Positions 42,497 to 51,209 of a stretch of DNA of 64,000 nucleotides are shown piece after piece (position 1 is the first letter of the stretch; each line of letters starts with the position of its first letter). The notes beneath the pieces were generated by a model. It searched no databases. It saw only the letters and a list, made by a program, of their open reading frames with translations, and was not told the origin of the DNA. The translations under genes and the position numbers were made by a program. This DNA comes from Streptomyces marincola (GTDB lineage Bacteria > Actinomycetota > Actinomycetes > Streptomycetales > Streptomycetaceae). The DNA is taken from positions 4,359,001-4,423,000 of the forward strand of contig NZ_CP084541.1 of NCBI RefSeq assembly GCF_020410765.1, read 5' to 3'.

Positions 42497-45151
42497 TCAG
42501 CCCGTGGTGCAGGACTTGCCGTTCACCGCGAACGCGCTCGGGTCGGCCACAGAGCCTGAGGCGGTGCCCTGGAAACCGAAGTTCACCGAGGCCCCGGGCT
42601 GGACGGTGCCGTTCCACGCGGCCGGGCGGGCGCGCACGTCGCGGCCGTTCTGGGTGACGACCGCGTTCCACGCGTTCGTGATGCGCTGGTTGTCGGCGAA
42701 CGACCAGGTCAGCTCCCACGGGCTGATCGGCGTGTCACCGGTGTTGCGCAGCGTCACCGACGAGGTGAAGCCGGAGTTCCAGCGGTTCGAGGTGTAGTCG
42801 ACCTCGCACACCGCCGGCTCCTCGCCGCCCGGGCCCTCGCCGCCGGCGCCGAGGTCGTCGGCGTAGGAGGCGAGCCAGGCGAGCGGCGCGTTCCAGTTGA
42901 TCGTGACCTCGTTGGTCGCGTAGGACTCGATGTGGTCGATGTAGCACATCGCCGGCGCGCAGCCCTGGAGCAGGTCCTCGGCGATCGGGTCCTGGAGCGC
43001 GCTGTTCGGGCCGCCGGCGACCGAGCCGGCCGGGGGGTTGGGCAGCGAGGCGTTGAGCTGGTTCGCCCAGTGCCTGTGGTGCTGGTTGCGCACGTCCCGC
43101 TCGCCGTAGCCGGTGACGTACGACAGGTTCAGCGGGTTGCGGCCGAGCAGGTAGTCGAAGCCGCTGAGCACGCCGTCGCGGTAGGCCGCGTCGCCGGTCA
43201 GGTCGTGCGCGGTGGCCAGGATCACCATGTTGTTCATGACCTGGCTGTTGGAGCCCCACACGTAGAAGTCCGTGCCGGCCAGCGGCACCCCGTACAGCGC
43301 GTCGTCGGCCGTGGCGGCGAGCGCGTCGGCCGCCTCGGTCACCATGCCGACCACCTCGGCCCGCTGCGCGGCGGTCAGCCCGTTGTCCGTCGTGGCCAGG
43401 CTCAGCGCGCCGAGCGCGGCCGTCGAGCCCCAGCTGAAGCCGCCGGCCGGGAACACCGCGTCGGTGTCGCCGTGCAGCTGCGAGCCGAGCACGTCCTGCC
43501 GGTAGCTGTCCTCGCCCGTGGTGATGAACAGCTCGGCCGCGGCCCAGTAGAACTCGTCCGTGACGTTGTTGTCGCTGTACGCGCCGCCGCCCACGCCGTC
43601 GTTCGGGTCGGCGTAGCGGTCCGGGTCGGCCAGCGCCGCGTCGTAGGCGGTGACCGCCGCGTCGAGCAGCTCATCGGCGTACGCCGCGTCGTAGGGCTCG
43701 AACAGCCGGGCGCCCTGGGCGGCGGCGGCGGCCAGGTTCAGCGTCGCGGCCGTGGACGGCGGGTGCAGTTCGCGCGGCTGCGGGTCCTGGTGCGGCAGCA
43801 GCGGCAGGCCGGTCCAGGCCCGGTCGTGCAGCTTGTGGTGCGCCATGCCGGCCAGCGGCTCGCCCGCCGGGACCTGCATCGCCGTGAGGAAGTCCAGCTC
43901 CCAGCGCGCCTCGTCGAGGATGTCGGGCACGTCGTTGCCCTGCTCGGGAACGGCGAGCGAGCCGTCGCCGAGCGCTTCGCCGTCGGCGTTCTCGGCGGTC
44001 AGGGTGCGCTCCCAGGCGGACAGCAGCTGCGCGGTCGCGATGCCGCCGTTGACGACGTACTTGCCGTGGTCGCCGGCGTCGTACCAGCCGCCCGCCGCGT
44101 CCAGCGTGTAGTCGCAGGGCGTGGCCGCCCAGCAGGTCACGCCGTCGTCGCCCTGGTTGGGCGCGACGTTGACGTGCCCGGCGGGCCGCGCGTACTCCTC
44201 GCCGACCAGGTCGGCGTCGATCTCGATGCCGCTGCGGTTGTGGTAGAAGTACGCGAGCGCGTCGGTGCGCAGGTCGGAGTAGAGGTCGTCCCCGATCGAG
44301 AACGGCTCGCTGACGTGCTCGCCGATGGTGACCGTGTAGCCGTCGCCCGGCTCGGTGACCTCGCTGAAGTCGAAGGTGTGGACGTTCTGCTCCGACGTCG
44401 GGTCCACGCCCTGCGGGGTCGTGGTGCCCGAGGCGGCCTCGGTGCCGTCCGCGGCGTTCAGCGTCCAGGCCAGGGCCCCGGTCGCCTCCGTGACGTAGGT
44501 GCCGGCCTTGGGCCCGTCGGTCAGGTAGCCGACCTGGTTGACCCGCACGGGAGAGCCGGTGTCCGGCTCGTACACGGGCGGCTCGGCGCCGCCGGTGAGG
44601 GAGACGTCGTCGAGGCAGAACGTGAGCGCCTCGTCGCTGCCGCCGATCTGGAACGCCAGCTGCGCGGCGTCGTAGTCGGCGCTCGCGGTGAAGACGTGGG
44701 TGAACGTCTCCGGGGTCGAACCGATCCGGTCGGCCGCCGCCAGCTCCTGCGTCCACGGCTCCTCGGCCAGTTGGACGTTGGTGCGGCTGGTGACAGGAGC
44801 GGTCGCGGACGCCGTGTAGCTCAGCTCGTAGGACTCGCCCGCGGTGAGGGGGAGGCCGTCCTGGCCGACGATGACGTCCCAGGGGTTGACCGTGCCGCCC
44901 TCGGCCTGCGCGCACAGGCGGCCGTCCACGACCGAGGCCGGCGCGTTGGGCGTCCACCACCAGGGGGCCGTCACGCCGGAGGCGAAGTCCCCGTTCTCGA
45001 TCAGTTCCGGGCCCTCGGCCGCGGTGGAGGCGGCGGTGGACATGCCGAGGAGGCCGGCGGCCAGGCCGGTGGCGAGCGTGGCGCCCGTCAGGCGTCTGCG
45101 GCGGGACGCGCGACGGTGCGCGAGTGGGGGGTGGGAAGGACGTTGGGTCAC
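42497..45151 (-). CDS. Secreted GH9 cellulase with CBM4-like and CBM2 modules
   Basis: This 884-residue exported endo/exo-glucanase has, in order: an Arg-rich signal peptide (RRRRLTGATLATGLAAGLLG); a CBM4/9-type module at about 40–190 (ENGDFASGVTAPWWW, TFCLDDVSLTGG); an Ig-like cellulase N-terminal domain at about 205–290 (VRVNQVGYLTDGPKAGTYV); and a GH9 catalytic domain at about 300–760. Catalytic Asp residues lie in GGWYDAGDHGKYV near 355, and the catalytic Glu is in ATNEVTINWNAPLAW near 747. A CBM2 module (about 780–884) ends with FAVNGKSCTTG. All catalytic residues are present. A perfect CebR operator is 34 bases upstream of the GTG start, so it should be induced by cello-oligosaccharides. 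Confidence 0.93.
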   Translation of the reverse strand: MTQRPSHPPLAHRRASRRRRLTGATLATGLAAGLLGMSTAASTAAEGPELIENGDFASGVTAPWWWTPNAPASVVDGRLCAQAEGGTVNPWDVIVGQDGLPLTAGESYELSYTASATAPVTSRTNVQLAEEPWTQELAAADRIGSTPETFTHVFTASADYDAAQLAFQIGGSDEALTFCLDDVSLTGGAEPPVYEPDTGSPVRVNQVGYLTDGPKAGTYVTEATGALAWTLNAADGTEAASGTTTPQGVDPTSEQNVHTFDFSEVTEPGDGYTVTIGEHVSEPFSIGDDLYSDLRTDALAYFYHNRSGIEIDADLVGEEYARPAGHVNVAPNQGDDGVTCWAATPCDYTLDAAGGWYDAGDHGKYVVNGGIATAQLLSAWERTLTAENADGEALGDGSLAVPEQGNDVPDILDEARWELDFLTAMQVPAGEPLAGMAHHKLHDRAWTGLPLLPHQDPQPRELHPPSTAATLNLAAAAAQGARLFEPYDAAYADELLDAAVTAYDAALADPDRYADPNDGVGGGAYSDNNVTDEFYWAAAELFITTGEDSYRQDVLGSQLHGDTDAVFPAGGFSWGSTAALGALSLATTDNGLTAAQRAEVVGMVTEAADALAATADDALYGVPLAGTDFYVWGSNSQVMNNMVILATAHDLTGDAAYRDGVLSGFDYLLGRNPLNLSYVTGYGERDVRNQHHRHWANQLNASLPNPPAGSVAGGPNSALQDPIAEDLLQGCAPAMCYIDHIESYATNEVTINWNAPLAWLASYADDLGAGGEGPGGEEPAVCEVDYTSNRWNSGFTSSVTLRNTGDTPISPWELTWSFADNQRITNAWNAVVTQNGRDVRARPAAWNGTVQPGASVNFGFQGTASGSVADPSAFAVNGKSCTTG

Positions 45152-45184
45152 GGCTCGATCCTTCGTGCGGTGTGGGAAAGGGCG

Positions 45185-45198
45185 TGGGAGCGCTCCCA
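45185..45198. promoter_or_regulatory. CebR operator before the GH9 cellulase
   Basis: TGGGAGCGCTCCCA is a perfect 14-bp palindrome and exactly the consensus bound by CebR, the LacI-family repressor of cellulose utilisation in Streptomyces, released by cellobiose and cellotriose. It lies 34 bases upstream of the cellulase start. Confidence 0.92.
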
Positions 45199-45284
45199 AA
45201 GATGGTGTGTGTCTGGCAGGGCCCCGTCAACCCCCGGGAAGGCCGCGAAAACCCGCAAGAAGGCCCAGCAGTAAACTTCCGCCC

Positions 45285-45635
45285 ATGGAGCCGCTGATCA
45301 ACATCTTTCTCGCCCTCCACATCATCGGAATCGCCGCTCTGCTCGGGGGCTTCCTGGCGCAGACCAAGGCGCTGAAGGCCGGCGGGGCGACGATGACGCC
45401 CGGCATGCTGCACGGCGCCCTGACGATGCTGGTGACCGGTCTCGCCCTCGTCGGCCTGAACCAGGCCGACGACCAGGAGGTCGACAACGTCAAGATCGCG
45501 GTCAAGCTCGCCGTGCTCCTGGTGATCACGGTCCTCGTCTACGTCAAGCGTGACGACGAACGCGTCGAGACGCCCGTGTTCGGCGCCGTGGGCGCGCTGA
45601 CCGTGGTCAACATCTTCATCGCCACCCTCTGGTGA
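45285..45635 (+). CDS. Small integral membrane protein
   Basis: This 116-residue protein has four hydrophobic segments (FLALHIIGIAALLGGFLA, MLHGALTMLVTGLALVGL, IAVKLAVLLVITVLVYV, VFGAVGALTVVNIFIATLW) and the motif LNQADDQEVDN in the second loop. The layout is that of the small actinobacterial membrane proteins related to DUF2269/CopD-like folds, but I do not assign a family. It begins with ATG 45285, divergent from the cellulase. Only 48 bases separate it from the NACHT gene, so the two may share a transcript. Confidence 0.8.
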   Translation: MEPLINIFLALHIIGIAALLGGFLAQTKALKAGGATMTPGMLHGALTMLVTGLALVGLNQADDQEVDNVKIAVKLAVLLVITVLVYVKRDDERVETPVFGAVGALTVVNIFIATLW

Positions 45636-45683
45636 CGCCCGCGCGGCGCGGCGGAGGCGGCGGAATCCGGCAGGGGGCGGACC

Positions 45684-48626
45684 GTGGAACCGTGGACGAG
45701 ACCGGCCACCGGTCTGCTGAGGCTGGTCACCGCACTGCTCCCGTGGCTTGAGCGGCGGCGTCGCTCGGCCCAGGCGGAGCTGCCGCTCGCCGAAGCCCCG
45801 CGGGTCCGCCTGATCCGCCCCGGTCGCGTGCCCGCCGGCACGTGGTTCCGGCGGCTGGCCGCCGGAGCCGGCCGCTCGGTGCGCCGGGACCGCGCGGCCG
45901 GCCTGCCCCGGGTCGCGAGACGCGAACGCCGGGCCGCCGTCGCCGCCGCCGGCCGGGCGTTCGCCGCCGCCGACCTCTCCGACGACATCCTCCTGCGGCT
46001 CGCGAACCTGGGGCCCGAGGCCCTGAGGGAGCACGTCGACCCTGCCGCTCGCTCGGCCGCCGGCCTGAGTGACGCGGGACGCGCGTTGCACGGCGCGTTG
46101 CTGCTCAGGGCCTGCGACCGGTTCCAGCGCGCGGTCGAGGCGACCCCCGACTTCGACCGCCGCCACCGCCGTTGGGAGCACCGGTCCGGGCCGCGGCGAG
46201 AAAGCGGCGCGCCGTCCGGGGCGGCGGACGACCCCGACGTGGCCTTCCAGGCCGCCTACCTCGACCATCTCGCCCAGTCCCTCGACACGACCGACTTGCT
46301 GTCGGGTCCGGGGGCGCGCCGCGTCAGTGCCCGCGCGGACACCGGGGCCGACGCGGACGCCGAGCCCCTCGGCGCCGTGCTGCGCCGGGTCCCGCGCCTG
46401 TTACTCGTCGGGGAGGCCGGTGCGGGCAAGAGCAGCGTGCTCAACGCGCTCGCCGTCCGCGCCGCCCGGCGCGCGTTCACCGGCGAACTCGCGGAGTGGA
46501 ACGGCCTGGTCCCCGTTCTCCTCCGGCTGCGCGACCACCCGGACGCGGACCTGCCCGACCCCGGGGCGCTGCTGCGCCCCTTGCCCGGTGGTGCCAGGCC
46601 GCCGGACCACTGGCTCGACCGCCGCCTCGCCGAGGGGCGCGTACTGCTGCTGCTCGACGGCGTGGACGAGGTGGCCGCCGAGCGCCACCGGCGGTTCCGC
46701 GACTGGCTGGCCCGGGTCCTGGGCGCCTACCCCGACAACCCCACCGTCGTCAGCGCGCGTCCCGGCGCCGTGACCGCCCGGCTCGACGACCAGGGATTCA
46801 CCACCGCGCGTATCGCCCCGCTCACCCGCGGCGAACTCGGGGCCTTCGTCGACCGCCGGTTCGCCTCGGACCCGACGGCCGCCCGCGCCGTCCGCGCCGC
46901 GCTGGACGAACGGCCGCGCCTGGCCGACCTGTTGACCACACCCCTGCTGGCCGCCCTGGTCTGCGCGCAGTACGAGCAGCGCCACCGGCTCCCCGCTTCT
47001 CGCGCCGAGACGTACCGCCAGGCCGTGGAACTCCTGACGGGGCGCCGCGCCGCCGTCCAGCCCGTTTCCGGCACCGCGTCCGTGCTCCGTGCCTTCGCTT
47101 GGCACCTCACCAGCCAGGGGGCCACCGCCGCGACACACAGGCAGGCCGTGGACTTCGTGAGCCGCGCGGTCCTCCCCGCGGAGGACGGCCGGGAGGCGGA
47201 GGAGCGGCTCAGCCTGCTCGTGCACCACTCGGGCGTCCTCACCGGTACGGCCTCGGGCGGCGTCGCCTTCGTCCACCGGGTCTTCCAGGAGTACCTCGCC
47301 GCCGAACACGCCGCCGACCAGGATCTCATCGACGTTCTGGTCCGCAACGCCCACCTCGACGTCTGGCACGACACCATCGTCCTGGCCGCGGTGCGCGCTT
47401 CGGCCCGCCGACGCCAGGAGCTGCTGACCGGGATTCTGGAGCGCGCGGCAGCCGAACGGCATCAGCACCGCAGGCTCCGGCTGCTCGCCCTGTCCTGTCT
47501 TGAGTTCTGCCGTGAGGCCGGTGAAAGCGTGCCCCGGGCGCTGGCCCCGGCCGTCGAACACGCCGTCCGCGCGGTACTCCCCCCGCGCCGCGCCTCCGAC
47601 TGCCCGCCGCTCGCCGCGGTGCCGCGGCCGTTGCTGCGGGCCCTGCCGCCCACCATCGGCCGGCTCAGGCACACCGAGCACAGGCGGCTCACGATCCGCA
47701 CCGCGGCGCTCACCGGGGAGCGCGCCGCCCTGCCGCTTCTCGGCGCCTACGCACGCGAGGGTGACGAGTCCTGCGCGCGGGAACTCATCGACGGCTGGCG
47801 CCACTTCTCCTCGGACGCGGACCGGGTCGAGGAGTTCGCCCGCGAGGTGCTGCGCCACCTGCCGCTCGACCGGCGGGAGCTGACCCTCACCCATCCGCGC
47901 CAGTGGCGGGCCGCTCCCGCGCTGCCGCACGTCACGCGGGTCCGCGTCGAGCACCCGTTCGGCCCCGACATCGGCGGGGTCACCGGGTTCGCGCGGCTGG
48001 CACGACTGCACGTCACGCGGCTCGCGGAGGGAAGCGACCTGGGCCCGCTGGGCGACTGCCCCCACCTGACCCACCTGTGGCTGGCGGGAGAACGGCTCCC
48101 CGACCTGCGTCCCCTGGCCGAGCTGCGCGGACTCGCCTTTCTGCACCTCCTCGACTGGCCGCCGTTCACCCTCGGCGACATCGCGCTGCCGTCCACGCTC
48201 ACGACCCTCTCCCTCGGCCGCCTGCCGCTGGGCGCGCCGCTCGACTGGGTGCGCGACTACCCGGCGCTCACCGCACTCGCGATCCAGGGCGGGGGAACGC
48301 CCGACTGGCGCGACCTCGCCGCGCTCGGCCGCCTGGCGGAACTCGACCTCGGCGGGTTCGACCTCACCGACAGCCTGCCCGACCTGGTCGGTGCCGTGCC
48401 CGGTCTGCGACTTCTGGGCCTGCACGGGTGCGTGCTGCCCACCGACCTCTCACCGCTCCTCCGGCTCCCGCGACTCACGGAGCTGGACCTGAAGGAGACG
48501 ACGGGCCCGGGCGGCGCCCGGCTCGACCTCGACGCGCTGGCGGCGCCGGGCCGCCGCATCACCGTCGACGGTGTCCCCCGTGAGGACACCGTCGACGGTG
48601 TCCCCGGTGAGGAGCCGGACCGCTGA
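45684..48626 (+). CDS. NACHT-domain STAND ATPase with leucine-rich-repeat-like C-terminus (bNLR)
   Basis: This 980-residue protein looks like a bacterial NLR. The N-terminus (about 1–225) is helical and Arg/Ala-rich, ending in a region with SDDILLRLANLGPEALREHV that may be a NACHT-associated helical domain. The NACHT core has Walker A GEAGAGKSS at about 243–251, Walker B LLLLDGVDEV near 320, a sensor-like VVSARPG and the winged-helix region FVHRVFQEYLAAEHA. The C-terminus (about 770–950) shows imperfect leucine-rich units such as LTHLWLAGERLPDLRPLAEL. Such proteins (Avs and bNACHT families) detect phage proteins and trigger abortive responses. No obvious toxic effector domain is visible. GTG start after GGGGGCGG. 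Confidence 0.85.
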   Translation: MEPWTRPATGLLRLVTALLPWLERRRRSAQAELPLAEAPRVRLIRPGRVPAGTWFRRLAAGAGRSVRRDRAAGLPRVARRERRAAVAAAGRAFAAADLSDDILLRLANLGPEALREHVDPAARSAAGLSDAGRALHGALLLRACDRFQRAVEATPDFDRRHRRWEHRSGPRRESGAPSGAADDPDVAFQAAYLDHLAQSLDTTDLLSGPGARRVSARADTGADADAEPLGAVLRRVPRLLLVGEAGAGKSSVLNALAVRAARRAFTGELAEWNGLVPVLLRLRDHPDADLPDPGALLRPLPGGARPPDHWLDRRLAEGRVLLLLDGVDEVAAERHRRFRDWLARVLGAYPDNPTVVSARPGAVTARLDDQGFTTARIAPLTRGELGAFVDRRFASDPTAARAVRAALDERPRLADLLTTPLLAALVCAQYEQRHRLPASRAETYRQAVELLTGRRAAVQPVSGTASVLRAFAWHLTSQGATAATHRQAVDFVSRAVLPAEDGREAEERLSLLVHHSGVLTGTASGGVAFVHRVFQEYLAAEHAADQDLIDVLVRNAHLDVWHDTIVLAAVRASARRRQELLTGILERAAAERHQHRRLRLLALSCLEFCREAGESVPRALAPAVEHAVRAVLPPRRASDCPPLAAVPRPLLRALPPTIGRLRHTEHRRLTIRTAALTGERAALPLLGAYAREGDESCARELIDGWRHFSSDADRVEEFAREVLRHLPLDRRELTLTHPRQWRAAPALPHVTRVRVEHPFGPDIGGVTGFARLARLHVTRLAEGSDLGPLGDCPHLTHLWLAGERLPDLRPLAELRGLAFLHLLDWPPFTLGDIALPSTLTTLSLGRLPLGAPLDWVRDYPALTALAIQGGGTPDWRDLAALGRLAELDLGGFDLTDSLPDLVGAVPGLRLLGLHGCVLPTDLSPLLRLPRLTELDLKETTGPGGARLDLDALAAPGRRITVDGVPREDTVDGVPGEEPDR
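48561..48613 (+). repeat. Tandem 27-bp duplication at the 3' end of the NACHT gene
   Basis: A 26-base unit beginning ACCGTCGACGGTGTCCC occurs at 48561–48586 and again at 48588–48613 with one mismatch, a period of 27 bases (nine codons). It duplicates the peptide VDGVPREDT as VDGVPGEEP. The reading frame is kept. It looks like a recent in-frame slippage event at the receptor tail. Confidence 0.85.
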
Positions 48627-48865
48627 GGGGAGCCCGTCGCGGACGTCCTTGTCGTCCGGCCGCGCCGTGAGCCGGGAACCCGGGGCGATGTCTCAGCGGT
48701 TCGCCGCGCGGTGTGTCCGGTCGGTCTGTCGTTCCCCTCGGACGTCCGGGCGGTGACGGAACGCGCGCGTGGCCGCTCAACCTCCGTCGGGCGCGGGCGC
48801 GGCGGACGCGGTGTTCCCTCCCACCCGGCCGGGACGGGAACAGCTCGGTGTGCCAGGATCCGCGC

Positions 48866-49732
48866 ATGGAGATGTCCGACGCCACGCGTGCGACAGCGGC
48901 CGCGACGTCGGTCGCCGCGTCGCTCGGCCTGCCGGTCGGCGGCGCCACCGTGCTCCACAACTCCAACAAGCTGGCACTGCGGCTGACGCCGTGCGATGTC
49001 TTCGCGCGGGTCGCCCCCGCGGGGCAGGAGGTCGCGCAGTTCGAAGTCGCGCTCGCCCAGCGGCTCGTCGAGGCGGGCAGCCCGGTGTGCCCCCTGGAAC
49101 CCCGCGTGGACCCGCGGGTGTACACGCGCGACGGCTTCACGGTGACGCTGTGGACCTACTACGAGCCCACGGCACCGCACGTCCCACCGGTCGACTGCGC
49201 CAAGGCGCTGGAACTGCTGCACGCCGGCATGCGCGGGATCGATGTGCCGAGTCCGCGGTTCACGGACCGGATCGCGCAGGCGCGGGAAGTCGTCGCCGAC
49301 CCGGACCGCTCACCCGGACTCGCGGGCTCCGACCGCGTCTTCCTCGGCGGAAGGCTGGCGGGTCTGCGGCGGGCGATCGAGGAGCGCGGCGCCGCGGAGC
49401 AGTTGCTCCACGGCGAGCCGCACCCGGGCAATGTGCTCAGCACGAGGGACGGCCCGTTGTTCATCGACCTGGAGACGTGCTGCCGCGGACCCGTCGAGTT
49501 CGACCTCGCCCACGTCCCCGAAGCGGTCTGCGCGCACTACCCGAACCTCGACCTGGGGCTGCTTGAGGAGTGCAGGCAGCTCGTCCTCGCGATGGTCGCG
49601 GCGTGGCGCTGGGAGCGGGGCGACGCGTTCCCCGACGGGCGGCGGTTCGGGGAGGAACTGCTGCGCGCGCTGCACGCCGGTCCTCCCTGGCCGACGCTCG
49701 ACACGGTGACGAGGCGACTGGCAGGGCACTGA
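48866..49732 (+). CDS. Aminoglycoside phosphotransferase (APH)-family kinase
   Basis: This 288-residue cytoplasmic kinase-like protein belongs to the APH/ChoK fold. The N-lobe has LPVGGATVLHNSNKLALRL with a Lys-like position; the catalytic loop reads LHGEPHPGNVL (canonical HGDxxxxN, so Asp is Glu here, while the Asn is kept); and the metal site is FIDLETC. The Asp-to-Glu change may reduce activity or just mark a subgroup. The substrate is unknown and resistance should not be assumed. ATG 48866 is the likely start; ATG 48872 is also possible. It is separated from the NACHT gene by about 240 bases in which I see no gene. Confidence 0.82.
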   Translation: MEMSDATRATAAATSVAASLGLPVGGATVLHNSNKLALRLTPCDVFARVAPAGQEVAQFEVALAQRLVEAGSPVCPLEPRVDPRVYTRDGFTVTLWTYYEPTAPHVPPVDCAKALELLHAGMRGIDVPSPRFTDRIAQAREVVADPDRSPGLAGSDRVFLGGRLAGLRRAIEERGAAEQLLHGEPHPGNVLSTRDGPLFIDLETCCRGPVEFDLAHVPEAVCAHYPNLDLGLLEECRQLVLAMVAAWRWERGDAFPDGRRFGEELLRALHAGPPWPTLDTVTRRLAGH

Positions 49733-49774
49733 GCGGCTGCCACCGCCGAGGGCGCCCGGGGGGTGCCGCCCGGG

Positions 49775-51010
49775 TCAGCCGGGGCGGACGGCGCTGTGCC
49801 AGGGCATCGTGTCGATCGACTCGTACCTGACCGCCTCGCCGGGGCGCGGCGCGTGGATCATCTGGCCGCCGCCCGCGTAGAGCCCGACGTGGCTGATGTC
49901 GTCGTAGAAGAACACCAGGTCGCCCGGCTGGAGCGCGTCCCTGGAGACCTGGGTGCCGATGTTCACCTGGTCCCACGTGACGCGCGGTATCTCGACGCCC
50001 GCCGCCCGCCAGGCGGCCTGGGTGAGTCCCGAGCAGTCGAACGAGTTCGGCCCGGTGGCGCCCCACACGTACGGCTTCCCCAGCTGCGCCTCGGCGTACG
50101 CGAGCACGGCCTGGGCCTGCGAGGTGCCGGAACCCCCGCTCGCGGGCGGCGGCGCGGACTGGCCGCCGGACTCCTCGCCCGCCTCGCCTCCACCTGATGC
50201 CCCGGCTTCCGCCGCTTCCGCCGCTTCCGCCGCCTCGGCGGCCTCCGCCCGCTCGCGTTCCTCGCGCTCCTGGCGCGCCTGCTCCGCGCGGCGCTCGGCC
50301 TCCTCGCGCTCCAGCCGTTCCAGCTCGGCGAGTTCGGCCTCCTCCTCGGCGGTCAGCTGCTCCATGAGGGCCCTGGCCTCGGCCAGCTTGCCCTGGACGG
50401 TCTCCTTCTGGCTCGCGAGCCCGGCCTCGTGGGTCTCCAGCTCCGCGAGCGCCGCGTTCGCCTCGTCGCGCTGGGCGGCGGCCTGCTCGCGCCGTTCGGT
50501 GAAGTCGTCGAGCGCCTGGTTCTGCGCCGCGCTCAGCCGGTCGAGGGTGTGCTCGGTGGAGAAGAGGCTGCGCGGGTCGGGCGCGAACAGCAGCGCGGCG
50601 GTGTCGGACAGGCCGCCGCTGCCCGTGCGGTACTGCGCCGCGGCGTAGGTGCCGAGCACGCGCCTGGCGTCGTTGGCCGCCTCGGTCGCCTCGGCGGCCC
50701 GGGTCATCAGCTCGTCGGCACGCTCCTGCTGCGCGTCGGTGGCCTCGCGGGCCTCGTTGTAGCGCTGGGTCGCCACGCCCGCCTCCTGGTACAGGGCGTC
50801 GACCCGCTCCCGCACCTCAAGCGCGCGCTCGCGCGCCTCGCCCGCGCGCTCCCGCTGCTCCTCGATGGCGGGCGTGTCCTCGTCGTCCGCGTGGGCGGTC
50901 TGCGTCAGCAGGGAGGCCGAGGCGAGGGCGGCGGCACCGACGCCGACGGCGCTCCTGCGGGCCGCGGGGGACTCCAGAATGCCGACGCGCGGCTTGCGGT
51001 GCGAACCCAA
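49775..51010 (-). CDS. Secreted NlpC/P60 peptidoglycan hydrolase (second)
   Basis: The protein has 411 residues: a signal region (RRSAVGVGAAALASASLLTQ), a long coiled coil (about 50–270) rich in Glu/Arg with an EAAEAAEAAEAAEAG tract encoded by a triplet repeat at about 50205–50250, a Gly/Ser-rich linker, and an NlpC/P60 domain with catalytic Cys in FDCSGLTQAAWR, His in ISHVGLYAGGG and MIHAPRPG. It cuts wall peptides at the D-Glu–m-DAP bond (family). It is a paralogue of the protein at 40179–41258, with near-identical catalytic segments and different coiled coils. A possible promoter lies 73 bases upstream. Confidence 0.9.
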   Translation of the reverse strand: MGSHRKPRVGILESPAARRSAVGVGAAALASASLLTQTAHADDEDTPAIEEQRERAGEARERALEVRERVDALYQEAGVATQRYNEAREATDAQQERADELMTRAAEATEAANDARRVLGTYAAAQYRTGSGGLSDTAALLFAPDPRSLFSTEHTLDRLSAAQNQALDDFTERREQAAAQRDEANAALAELETHEAGLASQKETVQGKLAEARALMEQLTAEEEAELAELERLEREEAERRAEQARQEREERERAEAAEAAEAAEAAEAGASGGGEAGEESGGQSAPPPASGGSGTSQAQAVLAYAEAQLGKPYVWGATGPNSFDCSGLTQAAWRAAGVEIPRVTWDQVNIGTQVSRDALQPGDLVFFYDDISHVGLYAGGGQMIHAPRPGEAVRYESIDTMPWHSAVRPG

Positions 51011-51082
51011 GGCCGTGTCCTTCCCTGTGCGCGAACGGGGAAGTGGCCGGAACGGCAGGGGCTCCGGGCCACTTGGCGACGC

Positions 51083-51112
51083 ACGCTAGCCACTCGGGAC
51101 CCGGTTTGTGAA
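51083..51112 (-). promoter_or_regulatory. Possible promoter of the second NlpC/P60 gene
   Basis: On the minus strand, TTCACA, 18 bases, TAGCGT ends at 51083. The predicted start would be near 51076, with a leader of about 65 bases. The match to the vegetative consensus is fair. Confidence 0.4.
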
Positions 51113-51209
51113 GGCGGAACGCGATCTTTTCGAGACCGTTCCGTGACCAAAGGCCGTGTCAACGGCCTGCGAACGGCCCGGTGTGGCGGACGTCACGCGC
51201 CCGGGCCGG

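Noticed and set aside
42932..45274. 780-codon plus-strand frame opposite the GH9 cellulase
   Set aside because: The product is Val/Arg/Gly-rich noise, and GH9 motifs on the minus strand are unambiguous.
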